64,000 nt of DNA, from NCBI RefSeq assembly GCF_000739575.1, contig NZ_BBJO01000002.1, positions 62,001 to 126,000 on the forward strand, read 5' to 3'. Below the pieces are notes generated by a model that worked only from the letters and a program-made list of their open reading frames with translations, did no database searches and was not told the origin of the DNA. This document shows positions 8,875 to 17,844 of the stretch, one piece after another. A program made the translations under genes and the position numbers. Every line of letters begins with the position of its first letter. The stretch's first letter is position 1. This DNA comes from Halobellus rufus. GTDB taxonomy: Archaea; Halobacteriota; Halobacteria; Halobacteriales; Haloferacaceae.

Positions 8875-10119
8875 CGGACGACCCCCCTTCGCCGCGGTTC
8901 CCGACCGAACCGAACGTGGAGATGTCGGAGTCGAGATCCGAATCTCCCTCGTCGGTTTCGGCCGCTCGATTCTCCCTTCGGGCGGTTCGACAGTATCCGA
9001 AGCGACAGTTTCGCGTCCCGGCTCGCCGACGTCGTCAACTTCGGTGTCGGCGTCTTCCGGTTCGCTGTCGTCGTCCGCTCCCGTATCGTCCTTTTCTCCG
9101 CGTTCGTCGTCCGCTCTGCTCTGCGCGCCGCTGTCTGGGTCGTCCTCACTCTCCCCATCGTCGATCCGCTCGCCGCCGTCGGCCTCGATGCCCCGTTTCG
9201 GGGCTATCGGCGACGGCGTCTCGGTCCCCTCGGAAGCGTCCTCGTCAACCCCGGAATCAGCCGTCTTCGAGCCGCTGCTTCCGGCGTACAGCCCGGTAAC
9301 GAACAGCAACGCGATCCCGGTCGCGATCGCGGCCGTGATCGACCACGCCGCTCGCATCGTGTACGCCACGTACGCGCTGTACGGGAGATACAGCGCGAAG
9401 ACGAGCCCGAGCAACTGCAGGCTCGATCTCGTCAGCGTGATCGACCCGTTGGACTCGGCGTCGTCCTCCGATCCCGCTCCTTCGGCAGCGCTCGCGGCGG
9501 TACTCGGAGCAGCGTCACCGCCATCGCTCGTGGCGGCGCTGCTCGTCTCGGCGCTGTCAGCTCGATCGGTACCGGCTGCGCTCGCCGCGGCGTTCGAATC
9601 CGTTCCGTCTCGAACCGACCGCAGGAGCGCGCGGAGTTCAGAGAGCGTGAACAGCGCCAGCGGCGCGACGACGAGGGCGACGAACCCCACGGTCGTGTTC
9701 GCGAACCGGACGACGTAGCCCAGGAACGGGATTACGAACAGCACTTCGCCGAGTACCTGCTCGTGGGGGATCGATCCGGGATCTGGGTCCTCGTTGGCGT
9801 CGCCTTTCGTCTGGTAGGCGACGCCGCCGTCCCGTTCGATCACGTCGACCACGCGGTGCGTCGTCGGCGTCTCGCTGTCCGTTCGATAGGTGATGATCTC
9901 TCGTTCCTCGATCTCCCCGCGGTCGGCTTCGCGGACGATGATCGCGTCGCCCGGCGACATCGCCGGTTCCATACTCCCCGAGAGCACGACGAACCCGTGG
10001 TCGGCTCCGACGACCTGGGGGAATCCGTAGACGACGAACGGAACGACGACGGCGAGCAGGACCAACACGCCGACGACGTTTGCCGCCGTTCGAAGGGAAT
10101 CGCGATCACGGAGCCCCAT
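8867..10119 (-). CDS. sipW: SipW-type signal peptidase I, frame break near C-terminus
   Basis: An archaeal/ER-type signal peptidase: transmembrane segment at residues 12-33, catalytic Ser49 in LSGSMEP, His88 in TTHRVV, Asp107 in KGDANEDPD, a membrane segment near 125-160, then a pair near 235-290 and a long acidic cytoplasmic tail. Near 8930-8950 the raw frame runs on into the next gene. The frame one base back reads GDSDLDSDISTFGSVGNR and stops at 8867, overlapping the ATG of the downstream TasA-like gene. The span (1253) is one short of a multiple of three. I infer a missing G in the GGG near the AGG-GAG junction. It is first in a four-gene operon and probably matures the exported proteins of this locus. 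Confidence 0.75.
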
Positions 10120-10559
10120 CTGTGACCTCCCGTCCGGGTCGCGGATCCGCGGCGCTCGCGACGCTCGGATTCGTAGAGCTCAGGCAAGACGAACGACTCG
10201 CAGTCGGTTCTAGCCCGCCGATAGCACGATGTTCCCCGTTCACAGGTGTCCGAACCGCGGTATCGGGCTTAGCTATCGGCCGATTAGCCCGCGCTCGCTC
10301 CACGATAAACGGGTGTTTACCGGTCGGGACGCGGACCGAGCGAACTGGCCGACGCCGGCAGCGACGGGGTAACCACCCGTTAACGAGCGTTCGTGAACGG
10401 AACGCGACTCGCGGAGGGCGGAGTCTCGCCCGCACCCCTCGATGAGCGTCGCAACCGCTCGCGACGGGGCGTGGACCGTCCGGCCGACAGCGACCGCGTC
10501 GTCTTCCTGTTTTGCACATCGGCGTTCTCCTGTTCGGTCGTCGTCGATCGCCTCGCGGC
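10120..10559. other. promoter region of the sipW operon
   Basis: A 440-base gap without a supported gene, between the stop of the last TasA-type paralogue and the start of sipW (both leftward). On the minus strand a TATA-like GTTTATCG (about 10303-10310) lies upstream of a palindrome at 10272-10288 that would overlap the start of transcription. That leaves a leader of about 160 bases before sipW. The tRNA-like leader of the paralogue array is absent here. Confidence 0.45.
10272..10288. promoter_or_regulatory. palindromic operator candidate
   Basis: GCTATCGGCCGATTAGC is a near-perfect inverted repeat centred on CGGCCG. The core CGGCCGATT recurs at 19342-19350 and 19506-19514, in the control region between the first TasA-type gene and the DUF7344 regulator. 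Its position downstream of the TATA-like box fits a repressor site. The regulator is not known; the DUF7344 protein is the local candidate. Confidence 0.45.
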
Positions 10560-12179
10560 TCAGACCGACTCCTGTTGCTCGTTGTGTCGGCACTGCTCGG
10601 CGTAGAAGCCGAGATCGAACGCCACGCTGTCGCTTTGGACCTCGTTGCCGACGTCGGTCGGGAGCCACCAGGCGAGACCGAGGTAGTGGTCCGTCGAGGC
10701 CTCGAAGCAACAGTCGCCGTCGCCGTTTCCGCCGTTCCCGCCGTCGGTCGATACGGCGAGACAGAAACTCACGTGGCTGATGTCCTGACCCGTCGGGGTC
10801 TGGAGTTCGGTGTCCTCGTCGCTCATCGCGCCGATTGCACCGTCGTCTTCGGTGAAGTCGTCGTCGCCGTCGGCGTTGTCGTAGCTGTAGACGTTCGCCC
10901 CGGCGCTGCCGCCTTGGCCGCCGCCTCCCTTGACGATCACTTTCGCGACGCAGTAGCCGTCGTCGCTGTCGATCTCCCAGTCGGTGACAGTCTGATCCCC
11001 CTCGACGATCTCCGTCGTCACCGTGATGTCTCCGTACGGAGTTTCGTACGTGGTTTCGCCGTCGTCCGGAAGCGGCCCCTCCGGCGCTTCGTCGGTCTTA
11101 ACGCCCTGGATCAACCCGAAGTCCGTGCACTTGGGATTCTGCGGGATCTCGAAGTCTGTCGGTCCGTCCGTCTGTGGCGTGTCGATCGTGACGGTTTCGC
11201 CCAGCGTATGGACCGAGTCGTAGTCCTTCTCGTCGGGACAGTCGCCAGCGGGCGGTTGTACGATCGACCCGCCATCGTCGGGACAGAGCTGAACGCCACC
11301 GTCGCCTTCGAGGAACAACAGCAGCTCTCCGATCGAGAGTTCGGGCGTCAGATACCCGGCGTCGTCGGGCTCCTCGCCGTCGACTTCGACGACGTTGTCG
11401 CCGTCGTCGTACCAGAGCCGCGTGCGAATGGCGTCGAGCAGTTCGCCGTCGCTTCCGGGCTCTTCGACCGTGCCGTTCTCCTCGTCCGAGGCGGCTTCGG
11501 CCTCCGAGACGCCGTTCTCGTCGTTGGCGACGAGCGAGCCACGCAGCCACACGTATCCGGGGTTGTCGCAGAGGTGGTAACTCAGCGTGAGTTCACCGAA
11601 GTCGCCGGGCTTGACGTCGTCGAGGCTGACGAGGGGTTTGACACCGTCTTCCTCGTCGTACGTGTCACCGTTGTTCGTGCGGAGCGCCCCGTCCGCGGTC
11701 GGGTCCATATCCTCGCTCGTGTCCGCGCCGTCCTCGCAGATGTAGCCGACTCCGCCCTCGGTCGTCTCTCCGGGTTCGGCGGCGAAAGCGTCCTGCACGC
11801 CGTCGCCGTCGACGTCGGGGTACGCCTCGATGGACGTGTTGTCCATATACGCCGAGAGATCGTCTCGGTGCACCCAGACCATAGGATTCTCGGGATCGGG
11901 GAGGCCGACGTACTCCGTCGTGTCGGAGGGCTCCGTTCGCGTCACGTCGAGTCCGCTGGTCGGATCGTCGAAGCCGTCGTAGAGCTGCGGGTAGGAGTAG
12001 TGCTCCTGCCAGTCGACCTTGAGGTCGAGCGTCCCCGCGGCGATGGTGTTGTTCTCGAAGCTCTCGGTGTCGCTGAAGAAGGCGCTCGTGCCGAGGCCAG
12101 CGCCCGCCGAAGCGACGCCGATTCCGCCGATGCCTGCCAATACGTTCCGTCGGGTGAGTTCGAATTCGTCTGTGGACAT
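10560..12179 (-). CDS. TasA-type surface protein, paralogue 5 (large insertion)
   Basis: A 539-residue exported protein. The signal is Tat-like with a SipW signature: ELTRRNVLAGIGG (residues 7-19), then SAFFSDTESFENN and AGTLDLKVDW. The scaffold has LDDVKPGDFGELTLSYHLCDNPGYVWL (about 186-212) and closes with VGNEVQSDSVAFDLGFYAEQCRHN (about 510-533). Between them, about residues 295-490 form an extra Cys-containing module (CPDDGG, CFEA, ISHVSFCLA) absent from its shorter paralogues. ISHVSFC resembles ISFVAFC in the protein encoded at 7837-8874. The ATG at 12179 matches the paralogue starts. It is last of five tandem genes and is preceded by a structured leader. It probably forms surface fibres or a matrix; that is inferred from the family. 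Confidence 0.75.
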   Translation of the reverse strand: MSTDEFELTRRNVLAGIGGIGVASAGAGLGTSAFFSDTESFENNTIAAGTLDLKVDWQEHYSYPQLYDGFDDPTSGLDVTRTEPSDTTEYVGLPDPENPMVWVHRDDLSAYMDNTSIEAYPDVDGDGVQDAFAAEPGETTEGGVGYICEDGADTSEDMDPTADGALRTNNGDTYDEEDGVKPLVSLDDVKPGDFGELTLSYHLCDNPGYVWLRGSLVANDENGVSEAEAASDEENGTVEEPGSDGELLDAIRTRLWYDDGDNVVEVDGEEPDDAGYLTPELSIGELLLFLEGDGGVQLCPDDGGSIVQPPAGDCPDEKDYDSVHTLGETVTIDTPQTDGPTDFEIPQNPKCTDFGLIQGVKTDEAPEGPLPDDGETTYETPYGDITVTTEIVEGDQTVTDWEIDSDDGYCVAKVIVKGGGGQGGSAGANVYSYDNADGDDDFTEDDGAIGAMSDEDTELQTPTGQDISHVSFCLAVSTDGGNGGNGDGDCCFEASTDHYLGLAWWLPTDVGNEVQSDSVAFDLGFYAEQCRHNEQQESV

Positions 12180-12213
12180 AGCTGTCTGATTGATCGATCG
12201 TCGAGCGATCGAT

Positions 12214-12284
12214 CCCCCGGTCGTGGGGAAGACCCATCGGCGGAATCGAACCGCCGCCGCGCGAGGCGGGCACCTGCGTGGATC
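12214..12284 (-). promoter_or_regulatory. tRNA-like structured leader, copy A
   Basis: In the transcribed (minus) sense: P1 5' GATCCA, junction GCAGGT, P2 hairpin CCGC-CTCGC-GCGG, P3 CGGCGG closing loop TTCGATT with CCGCCG, then P1 3' TGGGTC, then hairpin P4 (CCCC/GGGG). P1 pairs with one U-G wobble. An additional 9-bp hairpin (GATCGATCG with CGATCGATC, 12192-12214) lies between P4 and the ATG at 12179. P3 with its loop has the sequence of a canonical tRNA T-arm, but there is no anticodon arm or D-arm, so this is not a tRNA gene. The same architecture precedes four neighbouring paralogues. Confidence 0.7.
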
Positions 12285-12322
12285 GGGAATCCTGTGGTTC
12301 ACTGAAGTTGTTTCGAGGTGTC

Positions 12323-14260
12323 TCAGTCGTCAGTCGGCCCTGCGCCGTCGTTGTGGCGGCACTGCTCGGCGTAGAAGCCGAGATCGAACGTCGCGGTGTC
12401 AGACTGGATTTCGTTGCCGACCTCAGTCGGTATCCACCACTCGAAGCCGAGGTAGTGTGTTCCGGTCGAGTAGCACCCTCGCGACTCTGCGGTGGGATCG
12501 CCGCCGAGTTCGTCGAAGTCGTCGCCCTGATCTCCGTCGAGAGGAACGCCGTTCCCCGACGCGAGTTCGGAGAGCACCTCGCGGAGGCTCCCTTCGAGGA
12601 AGACCTCCTCGTCGTTTTGGAGGGCGTTGTCGCCGTCGTCGTACCAGACGCGCGCGCGGACCCGATCGGTGAGTTCGACGTCTCCGGTCGTGGGTGCGCC
12701 GGGGCTCTCCTGACAGATCTGCTGCTGGAACTCCTCTAACCCCGTCTGGTTGTACACGAACGAGGTGCGGAAGCTCGTCGTCTCGCCCGGAGCGAGCGAG
12801 CCGAGGCTCCACTCGAACGTGAGTTCGACGTCTTCCGTTTCGAGATCCGAATCGTTCGGATCCTGCGGTGGCCAGACTTCGTCGTTGTCAAACGTCGGAT
12901 CATCCGAAGAGAAGTTGCTAACGCCGTCAGAGTACGTCGAGAAGTGGTGGTTCACGCTCGTCTCTTCGGCCGTGAATCCGGCGAAGATGTCCGACCCCGT
13001 CGTTTCCTGGTAGATGAACTCGCAGTTCGTTTCGGGGTCGAAGAAGTACCGGCCGACGTTGTTGCTGATTCCCCCGATGTCGTAGTCGACGTACTGGGAG
13101 AGACGCAGATCGTCGAAGGTAGCGCCGCTCCCGCTCGGGTTCGAAACCTCGTACTCGACGCGGAGAATCGGTTCGGTCGCGTCGAGCGTCACGTTCCGAT
13201 TGACTTCGAGGTCGACCGTGGTCCCACCGGAAGTCGGGACGGGGTAGGAGATAGTTGACGTGGCGGTATCGCCCGCTGGAACACTCGACGGGAACGGGTC
13301 GGTAATGTTGCCGCTGGGTAACTGGCTCGACTCGATATGAGTTCCCGAATCGCCGTCCCTGAAGCCGTACTCCTCGAAGAACAAGGTTCCCTCTCCATTG
13401 TACGAGAACCCACTCGAACCGAGTTCGCCGACCGTGACGTTGAGGTTCGAATTACTCGTATTCACGTCGAGGTTCCCGTCGGGATCCGGCGGCGATCCCT
13501 TCTCCTCGGCCGCCGCCGATTGTGACGCGAGCGCCAGTCCGCCTGCAGCGGCTCCGGCAGCCCCGGCACCCTTCCGAACGGCTGAGCGCCGGCTGTTCGC
13601 TTCGATATCGGCTTCCGAACCTGCCCGGTCGCCGTCGCCGTCACCATCGTTCCTCCCGAGAGCCGGCACCCCGGCTAGGGCAGCCAACGGCCACAGCGAC
13701 GACTCCACATTCCCGTCGCCGTTCACCACGGGTTCTCCGTCCTCGTCGGGGCTCTCGGCCTCGGCTTCGTTGATGCCGTTCTCGCTCTCGCTGACTAGCC
13801 CGCCGTTCAGCCAGACGTACCCGGGATTATCGCAGAGGTTGAAGCTGAACGTGATCTCGCCGGAATCACCGGGTTTGACGTCGCCGAGGCTAACGAGGGT
13901 GTCCTGGTCGCCGAAGACGTCCTCGGGCAGTTCGTCACCACTTGCGAGGTCCTCGCACGCCAGGTCGATCGGGCCGGGGTTCTGGAGGTCGTACTCGTTC
14001 CCGTCGGCGGTCGACTGGAGGCCGTCCCCGTCGTGGTCGGGGTAGGCGTTCACCGGAACGAGGCCGTCCGGCCCGTCGTAGGTCTGTTGCCAGTCGACCT
14101 TGAGATCCAGCGTCCCCGCCGTGATCGTGTTCTCCTCGAACGATTCCGTATCGCTGAACAGCGCGCTCGTGCCGAGGCCGGCACCGGCGGAAGCCGCGCC
14201 GATGGCTCCGATGGAGCCGAGCACTTTGCGCCGCGTCAGATCGAATTCTGGTTCTTCCAT
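12323..14260 (-). CDS. TasA-type surface protein, paralogue 4 (with inserted secreted module)
   Basis: A 645-residue exported protein. The N-terminus is FDLTRRKVLGSIGAIG with ALFSDTESFEENTITAGTLDLKVDW, nearly identical to paralogues 2 and 3. The scaffold is interrupted after about residue 177. The insertion (about 177-527) begins with a hydrophobic patch (LWPLAALAGVPALGR), then a second signal-like segment with twin Arg (RRSAVRKGAGAAG, about 225) and a roughly 270-residue beta-rich domain with Asn sequons. The scaffold then resumes with RVRARVWYDDGDNAL and ends VGNEIQSDTATFDLGFYAEQCRHN. I chose the ATG at 14260 by alignment with the paralogues; an ATG at 14266 and a GTG at 14269 are also in frame. 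Confidence 0.75.
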   Translation of the reverse strand: MEEPEFDLTRRKVLGSIGAIGAASAGAGLGTSALFSDTESFEENTITAGTLDLKVDWQQTYDGPDGLVPVNAYPDHDGDGLQSTADGNEYDLQNPGPIDLACEDLASGDELPEDVFGDQDTLVSLGDVKPGDSGEITFSFNLCDNPGYVWLNGGLVSESENGINEAEAESPDEDGEPVVNGDGNVESSLWPLAALAGVPALGRNDGDGDGDRAGSEADIEANSRRSAVRKGAGAAGAAAGGLALASQSAAAEEKGSPPDPDGNLDVNTSNSNLNVTVGELGSSGFSYNGEGTLFFEEYGFRDGDSGTHIESSQLPSGNITDPFPSSVPAGDTATSTISYPVPTSGGTTVDLEVNRNVTLDATEPILRVEYEVSNPSGSGATFDDLRLSQYVDYDIGGISNNVGRYFFDPETNCEFIYQETTGSDIFAGFTAEETSVNHHFSTYSDGVSNFSSDDPTFDNDEVWPPQDPNDSDLETEDVELTFEWSLGSLAPGETTSFRTSFVYNQTGLEEFQQQICQESPGAPTTGDVELTDRVRARVWYDDGDNALQNDEEVFLEGSLREVLSELASGNGVPLDGDQGDDFDELGGDPTAESRGCYSTGTHYLGFEWWIPTEVGNEIQSDTATFDLGFYAEQCRHNDGAGPTDD

Positions 14261-14293
14261 TGTCATCACCGAAACTGTCGTCTGACAGTCTGT

Positions 14294-14364
14294 CCCCGTC
14301 TGGGGAATCCCACCAGCGGAATCGAACCGGCTGCGGCCTCACGTGGCCGGCGACCTGCGTGGGA
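14294..14364 (-). promoter_or_regulatory. tRNA-like structured leader, copy B
   Basis: Minus-sense order: P1 TCCCAC, junction GCAGGT, P2 CGGCC-ACGTGA-GGCCG, P3 CAG(C)CGG closing TTCGATT with CCGCTG, P1 3' GTGGGA, P4 CCCC-AGAC-GGGG. Compared with copies A, D and E, the second P3 pair is A-U instead of G-C (with one bulged C), and the outer P1 pair is U-A: compensatory changes that support real RNA pairing. It lies 33 bases upstream of the chosen ATG, in the 118-base gap between paralogues 3 and 4. Confidence 0.7.
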
Positions 14365-14378
14365 AACGCCCGGCTCAC

Positions 14379-15824
14379 TTACGCTAGGAACATCTCTTCG
14401 AATTCATCTCCACAGGTGCAGGCCACCCCGCCGCAGACGAGCAGTCCGACCGGATTGTCGCCACCGTTCTCGAGGGGCGCGTTCACGACTTCCGCGATGA
14501 GCGTGTGCTCGCCGGTCGTGATCGGTCCCCCGATCATCTCCGTCGACCAGTAGGTCTCCGTGTCTTGGGGGCCGCCGATCGAACCGATCTCGTTCTCCTC
14601 GGCGACGGAATCGAGGTAGAACGTCGCTTGGTTGTCGGTGGCGGCTTCGAGTGCCAGCATACACGGACCTTCGCCCGCTGGCGTCTCCTGGAGATCGACC
14701 TCGAACGTGGTCTCGAAGGTGTACGTGCCTTCAGGGTCGATATCGCCGTTCGCGTCGGTGTTCCCTTCGTCAGGCGGGGCGATCCATTCACAGTCGTTGG
14801 CTGGATCGATCCACCGATTGTGGGGCGTCTGCACTTCCGCAGGCCCGGTCTGGGGGCCGGACGAAACCGTCCAGTCTTTGACACCCGTGCTCAGGTCGAG
14901 GTTGCGCGGGTCACAGCCGTCGTTGTGCCGACACTGCTCGGTGTAGAAGCCGAGATCGAACGCCAGCGTGTCGCCTTGGATGACGTTGCCGACGTCGTCG
15001 GGGACCCACCACCGGAAGCCGATGCAGTACTGCTCGTCCCCGTCGAAACAGTTCCGCGAGACCCCGTTTTCGGCGATGTTGAAGCCGTTGATCCCGTCGT
15101 TGCTCAGCGGAATCTGCCCGTCGGTGTACTGGAGTTCCTCGCGAGCCTCTGCGAGCGTGACGTCCTCGTTGTGAACGCCGTCGCCGACCCCGAGGATGAC
15201 TGCCTCGCCGTCGTCGAGTTCGTTGTCGCAGTCGGCGTCGTACCAGATCTCGACGTACATATTCTCCGCGAGTTCGCCCTCGTCGGGTTCTGGCTCCGGC
15301 TCGGGGGTCTCCCCGGGCCCCTCCACAATATTCTCCAGTCGCATCCAGAGGTACCCGGGGTTGTCACAGAGATGCAGCGAAAACGTAACCTCGCCGCTGT
15401 CGCCCGGTTTGACGTCATCAAGTTCGATGAGGTGCTCCTGTCCCTCGATCGGACCCGGTTCGGGGCGGTTGGGTGAATTGAAGACGCTCGGAATATCGAG
15501 TTCCGAGCCACTCTGCAGCTGTCCACATTCGAGGGTCAACGGCGAGCCTATGTCGTACTCGTTATCATCGTCGGTCGACTGGAGACCGTCTCCGTCGTGG
15601 TCGGGGTAGGCGTTCACCGGCACCATCCCATCGGGGCCGGAGTACGTCTGTTGCCAGTCGACTTTGAGGTCGAGTTCACCTGCGGTGATCTTGTTGTTCT
15701 CGAACGATTCCGTGTCGCTGAACAGCGCGCTCGTACCGAGGCCGGCACCGGCCGAGGCCGCACCGACGGCTCCGATGGAGCCGAGCACTTTGCGCCGCGT
15801 CAGTTCGAAGCTTTCGTCTGCCAT
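14379..15824 (-). CDS. TasA-type surface protein, paralogue 3 (C-terminal extension)
   Basis: A 481-residue exported protein. The Tat/SipW signal is FELTRRKVLGSIGAVG with ALFSDTESFENNKITAGELDLKVDW. The scaffold runs to about residue 302 (LDDVKPGDSGEVTFSLHLCDNPGYLW; VGNVIQGDTLAFDLGFYTEQCRHN) without an internal insertion. A C-terminal domain (about 305-481) follows that is predicted to be a beta-sandwich and contains DWTVSSGPQTGP, TFETTFEVDL, ATFYLDSV and HTLIAEVVN, reminiscent of carbohydrate-binding or adhesin lectin-like modules. It ends with a Cys-rich tail (CGGVACTCG). Ligand binding is an inference. A leader copy (C) precedes the ATG by 10 bases. Confidence 0.75.
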   Translation of the reverse strand: MADESFELTRRKVLGSIGAVGAASAGAGLGTSALFSDTESFENNKITAGELDLKVDWQQTYSGPDGMVPVNAYPDHDGDGLQSTDDDNEYDIGSPLTLECGQLQSGSELDIPSVFNSPNRPEPGPIEGQEHLIELDDVKPGDSGEVTFSLHLCDNPGYLWMRLENIVEGPGETPEPEPEPDEGELAENMYVEIWYDADCDNELDDGEAVILGVGDGVHNEDVTLAEAREELQYTDGQIPLSNDGINGFNIAENGVSRNCFDGDEQYCIGFRWWVPDDVGNVIQGDTLAFDLGFYTEQCRHNDGCDPRNLDLSTGVKDWTVSSGPQTGPAEVQTPHNRWIDPANDCEWIAPPDEGNTDANGDIDPEGTYTFETTFEVDLQETPAGEGPCMLALEAATDNQATFYLDSVAEENEIGSIGGPQDTETYWSTEMIGGPITTGEHTLIAEVVNAPLENGGDNPVGLLVCGGVACTCGDEFEEMFLA

Positions 15825-15834
15825 TCTGATCACT

Positions 15835-15905
15835 CCCCACCTCCGGGGAAAACCCACGGACGGAGTCGAACCGCCCGACGCAACCTGCGTCGCACCGGCG
15901 TGAGT
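15835..15905 (-). promoter_or_regulatory. tRNA-like structured leader, copy C
   Basis: Minus-sense order: P1 ACTCAC, junction GCCGGT, P2 CGACGCA-GGT-TGCGTCG, P3 GGCGG closing TTCGACT with CCGTC (one G-U), P1 3' GTGGGT, P4 CCCC-GGAGGT-GGGG. The P2 sequence differs completely from the other copies but still pairs over seven base pairs, which is strong covariation evidence. P4 ends 10 bases before the ATG at 15824. Confidence 0.7.
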
Positions 15906-15942
15906 GAGGGGCGAGGCCAGAGGCCTCGCTGACTGGATTGAT

Positions 15943-17700
15943 TCAGACAGGTTCGGAGTCCTCGACCTCCGGTCCGGAGCCGTCGTTGTTCCGGCACTGT
16001 TCAGTGTAGAACCCGAGATCGAAGCTCACGGAGTCGCCTTGGACCTCGTTGCCGACGTCGCGCGGAAGCCACCACGCGAAGCCGACGAAGTGATTGACGC
16101 TCGGGGGGAAGCACTCGCGGCCCTCGCTGGTCGGATCCCCACCGATCTCCTCGAACTGGCTAGCCCGGTTGCCGTCCAGCGGGATGCCGTTTCCGGACGC
16201 CAGCGCGGGAAGATCACTCGCAAGCGTGCCGCGGCGGAACACCTCCCCGCAGAACGCTCCGGAGGTCATATCTCCGAAGTCGTAGTCGTACGACTCGCCG
16301 CCGAGCGTCATCGCGTAGGTATCCGTGATACTGCCGTCCGTTCGGTCGATGACGACGATCTCGTCGTTATCCCGATCGGAGCCGACGAGGTTTCCGGTGC
16401 CGGCGTCGAGAACTGCGAGACCGGTGATCCGCTCGTCTTTCTCACCGATGTTGCTCGCATCAACCGGTTCTGCGGTCGGATCGCTGCTCGGTTCGTCGAC
16501 CTTGTAGAGACCGTCCGCGTCGGTGTTCGCCGTCCAGATGTACATCGTCCCGTCCGAGGAGAACACGAGATCGGCTCCCGAGAGGTCGATGCCGGTGTCG
16601 CCTTGGGAGGTAGCCGAGGGCCCCGACGGATCGACGGTGTAGAGCTCGTCGGTGTCCTGACTCGCCGCCCAGAGCGTTCCGGAGGGCGAGTAGCCGGCGA
16701 GGACGATGCCGCCGGGATCGCCAGAGATCGCACCCTCGTCGGTGAACATGTCACCGTCGACGTCGTACGTCCCGAGGTGTCCGGACTCCTTGTCGTAGAA
16801 CAGGATCTCGTCGCCGTTGGGCGTCGCCGCGATCGCGTCCGTCTGATCGAAGTCGTCGTCGCTGTACTCACCGGGACCGAGGAGTTCTGTCAGTTCGGCA
16901 TCGCCGTCGTCAAGCGTGACCTCGAACAGCGTCGTTGGGTCGGTTCCGCTGTCGACTAGGTACAGCTTCTCCTCGCAGTTCGTCTGGAGGACGTTGTCGC
17001 CGCGGGAGTCGTACCACCAGACGGTCCGGATCTTCTCGGCGAGGTTCTCGTCGTTTTCGCCCTCAGGTTCGGGGTTCGCGCCCCCGTCCTCCGAGACGTT
17101 CGCCGCCTGCAACCACACGTAGCCGGGGTTGTCACAGAGGTGGAAGCTCAGCGTGAGTTCGCCGAAGTCGCCGGGCTTGACGTCGTCGAGACTGACGAGC
17201 GGTTTGACTTCTTCGTCGTACGTGTCGTCGTTATCCGTTCGGAGGGCACCGTCCGCAGTCGGGTCCAGATGCTGCGGGAGGTCGGCTCCATCCTCACAGG
17301 CATCGTAGACGAATTCCCCGTTATCGCCCACGTACTGCATCTCCTGGACGCCGTCGTTGTTCGGGTCCGGGAACGCCTCGATCGAGGTCGCGGTCATGAA
17401 CGCCGGAATGTCGTCCTCGTCGATCCAGATCTGCGGGTCTTCCGGATCGGGGAAGCCGACGGAGCCGTCCTCGGGATCGCTGTAGCTGACGTACTCGCCG
17501 CCGCTGGAGCCGTCGTAGTAGTGCTCCTCCCAATCGACTTTGAGATCGAGCGTGCCCGCCGTGATGGTGTTCTCCTCGAACGATTCTTGGTCGTTGAACA
17601 GCGCGCTCGTGCCGAGGCCGGCTCCAGCCGAGGCTGCACCGATGGCTCCGATGGAGCCGAGCACTTTGCGCCGCGTCAGATCGAATTCGTGTTCTGTCAT
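15943..17700 (-). CDS. TasA-type surface protein, paralogue 2 (beta-propeller insertion)
   Basis: A 585-residue exported protein. The signal is FDLTRRKVLGSIGAIG with ALFNDQESFEENTITAGTLDLKVDW. The scaffold spans residues 1-240 and 487-575 (LDDVKPGDFGELTLSFHLCDNPGYVWL; VGNEVQGDSVSFDLGFYTEQCRNN). Between them, residues about 241-485 read as a YncE/NHL-like beta-propeller with repeated blades (DEILFYDKESGHLGTYDVDG, GTLWAASQDTDELYTVDPSG, GTMYIWTANTDADGLYKVDE, GNLVGSDRDNDEIVVIDRTDG). The insertion site is the same loop region used by paralogue 4. Propellers of this kind usually bind proteins or sugars. Confidence 0.75.
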   Translation of the reverse strand: MTEHEFDLTRRKVLGSIGAIGAASAGAGLGTSALFNDQESFEENTITAGTLDLKVDWEEHYYDGSSGGEYVSYSDPEDGSVGFPDPEDPQIWIDEDDIPAFMTATSIEAFPDPNNDGVQEMQYVGDNGEFVYDACEDGADLPQHLDPTADGALRTDNDDTYDEEVKPLVSLDDVKPGDFGELTLSFHLCDNPGYVWLQAANVSEDGGANPEPEGENDENLAEKIRTVWWYDSRGDNVLQTNCEEKLYLVDSGTDPTTLFEVTLDDGDAELTELLGPGEYSDDDFDQTDAIAATPNGDEILFYDKESGHLGTYDVDGDMFTDEGAISGDPGGIVLAGYSPSGTLWAASQDTDELYTVDPSGPSATSQGDTGIDLSGADLVFSSDGTMYIWTANTDADGLYKVDEPSSDPTAEPVDASNIGEKDERITGLAVLDAGTGNLVGSDRDNDEIVVIDRTDGSITDTYAMTLGGESYDYDFGDMTSGAFCGEVFRRGTLASDLPALASGNGIPLDGNRASQFEEIGGDPTSEGRECFPPSVNHFVGFAWWLPRDVGNEVQGDSVSFDLGFYTEQCRNNDGSGPEVEDSEPV

Positions 17701-17743
17701 CGTGGTGTCCTCGCGTTCGTGACCGTCTCAGCCGCGGTCGCTG

Positions 17744-17813
17744 CCCCCACTCGGGGGAAAACCCACCGGCGGAGTCGAACCGCCGCCGCGCGTAGCGGGT
17801 ACCAGCGTGGGTT
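17744..17813 (-). promoter_or_regulatory. tRNA-like structured leader, copy D
   Basis: Minus-sense order: P1 AACCCAC, junction GCTGGT, P2 CCGC-TACGC-GCGG, P3 CGGCGG closing TTCGACT with CCGCCG, P1 3' GTGGGTT, P4 CCCCC-GAGT-GGGGG. P1 here has seven perfect pairs, like a tRNA acceptor stem, and P3 stacks directly on its 3' strand as in tRNA. It is followed by 43 bases before the ATG at 17700. Confidence 0.75.
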
Positions 17814-17844
17814 GGACCGGAGAGGTGTGAACCGTTAGCTCCGC

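Noticed and set aside
7837..10119. A genuine 760-residue SipW-TasA fusion protein
   Set aside because: The alternate frame gives a natural peptidase C-terminus and a stop overlapping the next start; the operon otherwise uses four-base overlaps.
7840..12305. Long plus-strand frames (761 and 597 codons) across the sipW and TasA-type genes
   Set aside because: Antisense shadows of GC-rich genes; no recognisable domain, and the opposite strand carries conserved signals and scaffolds.
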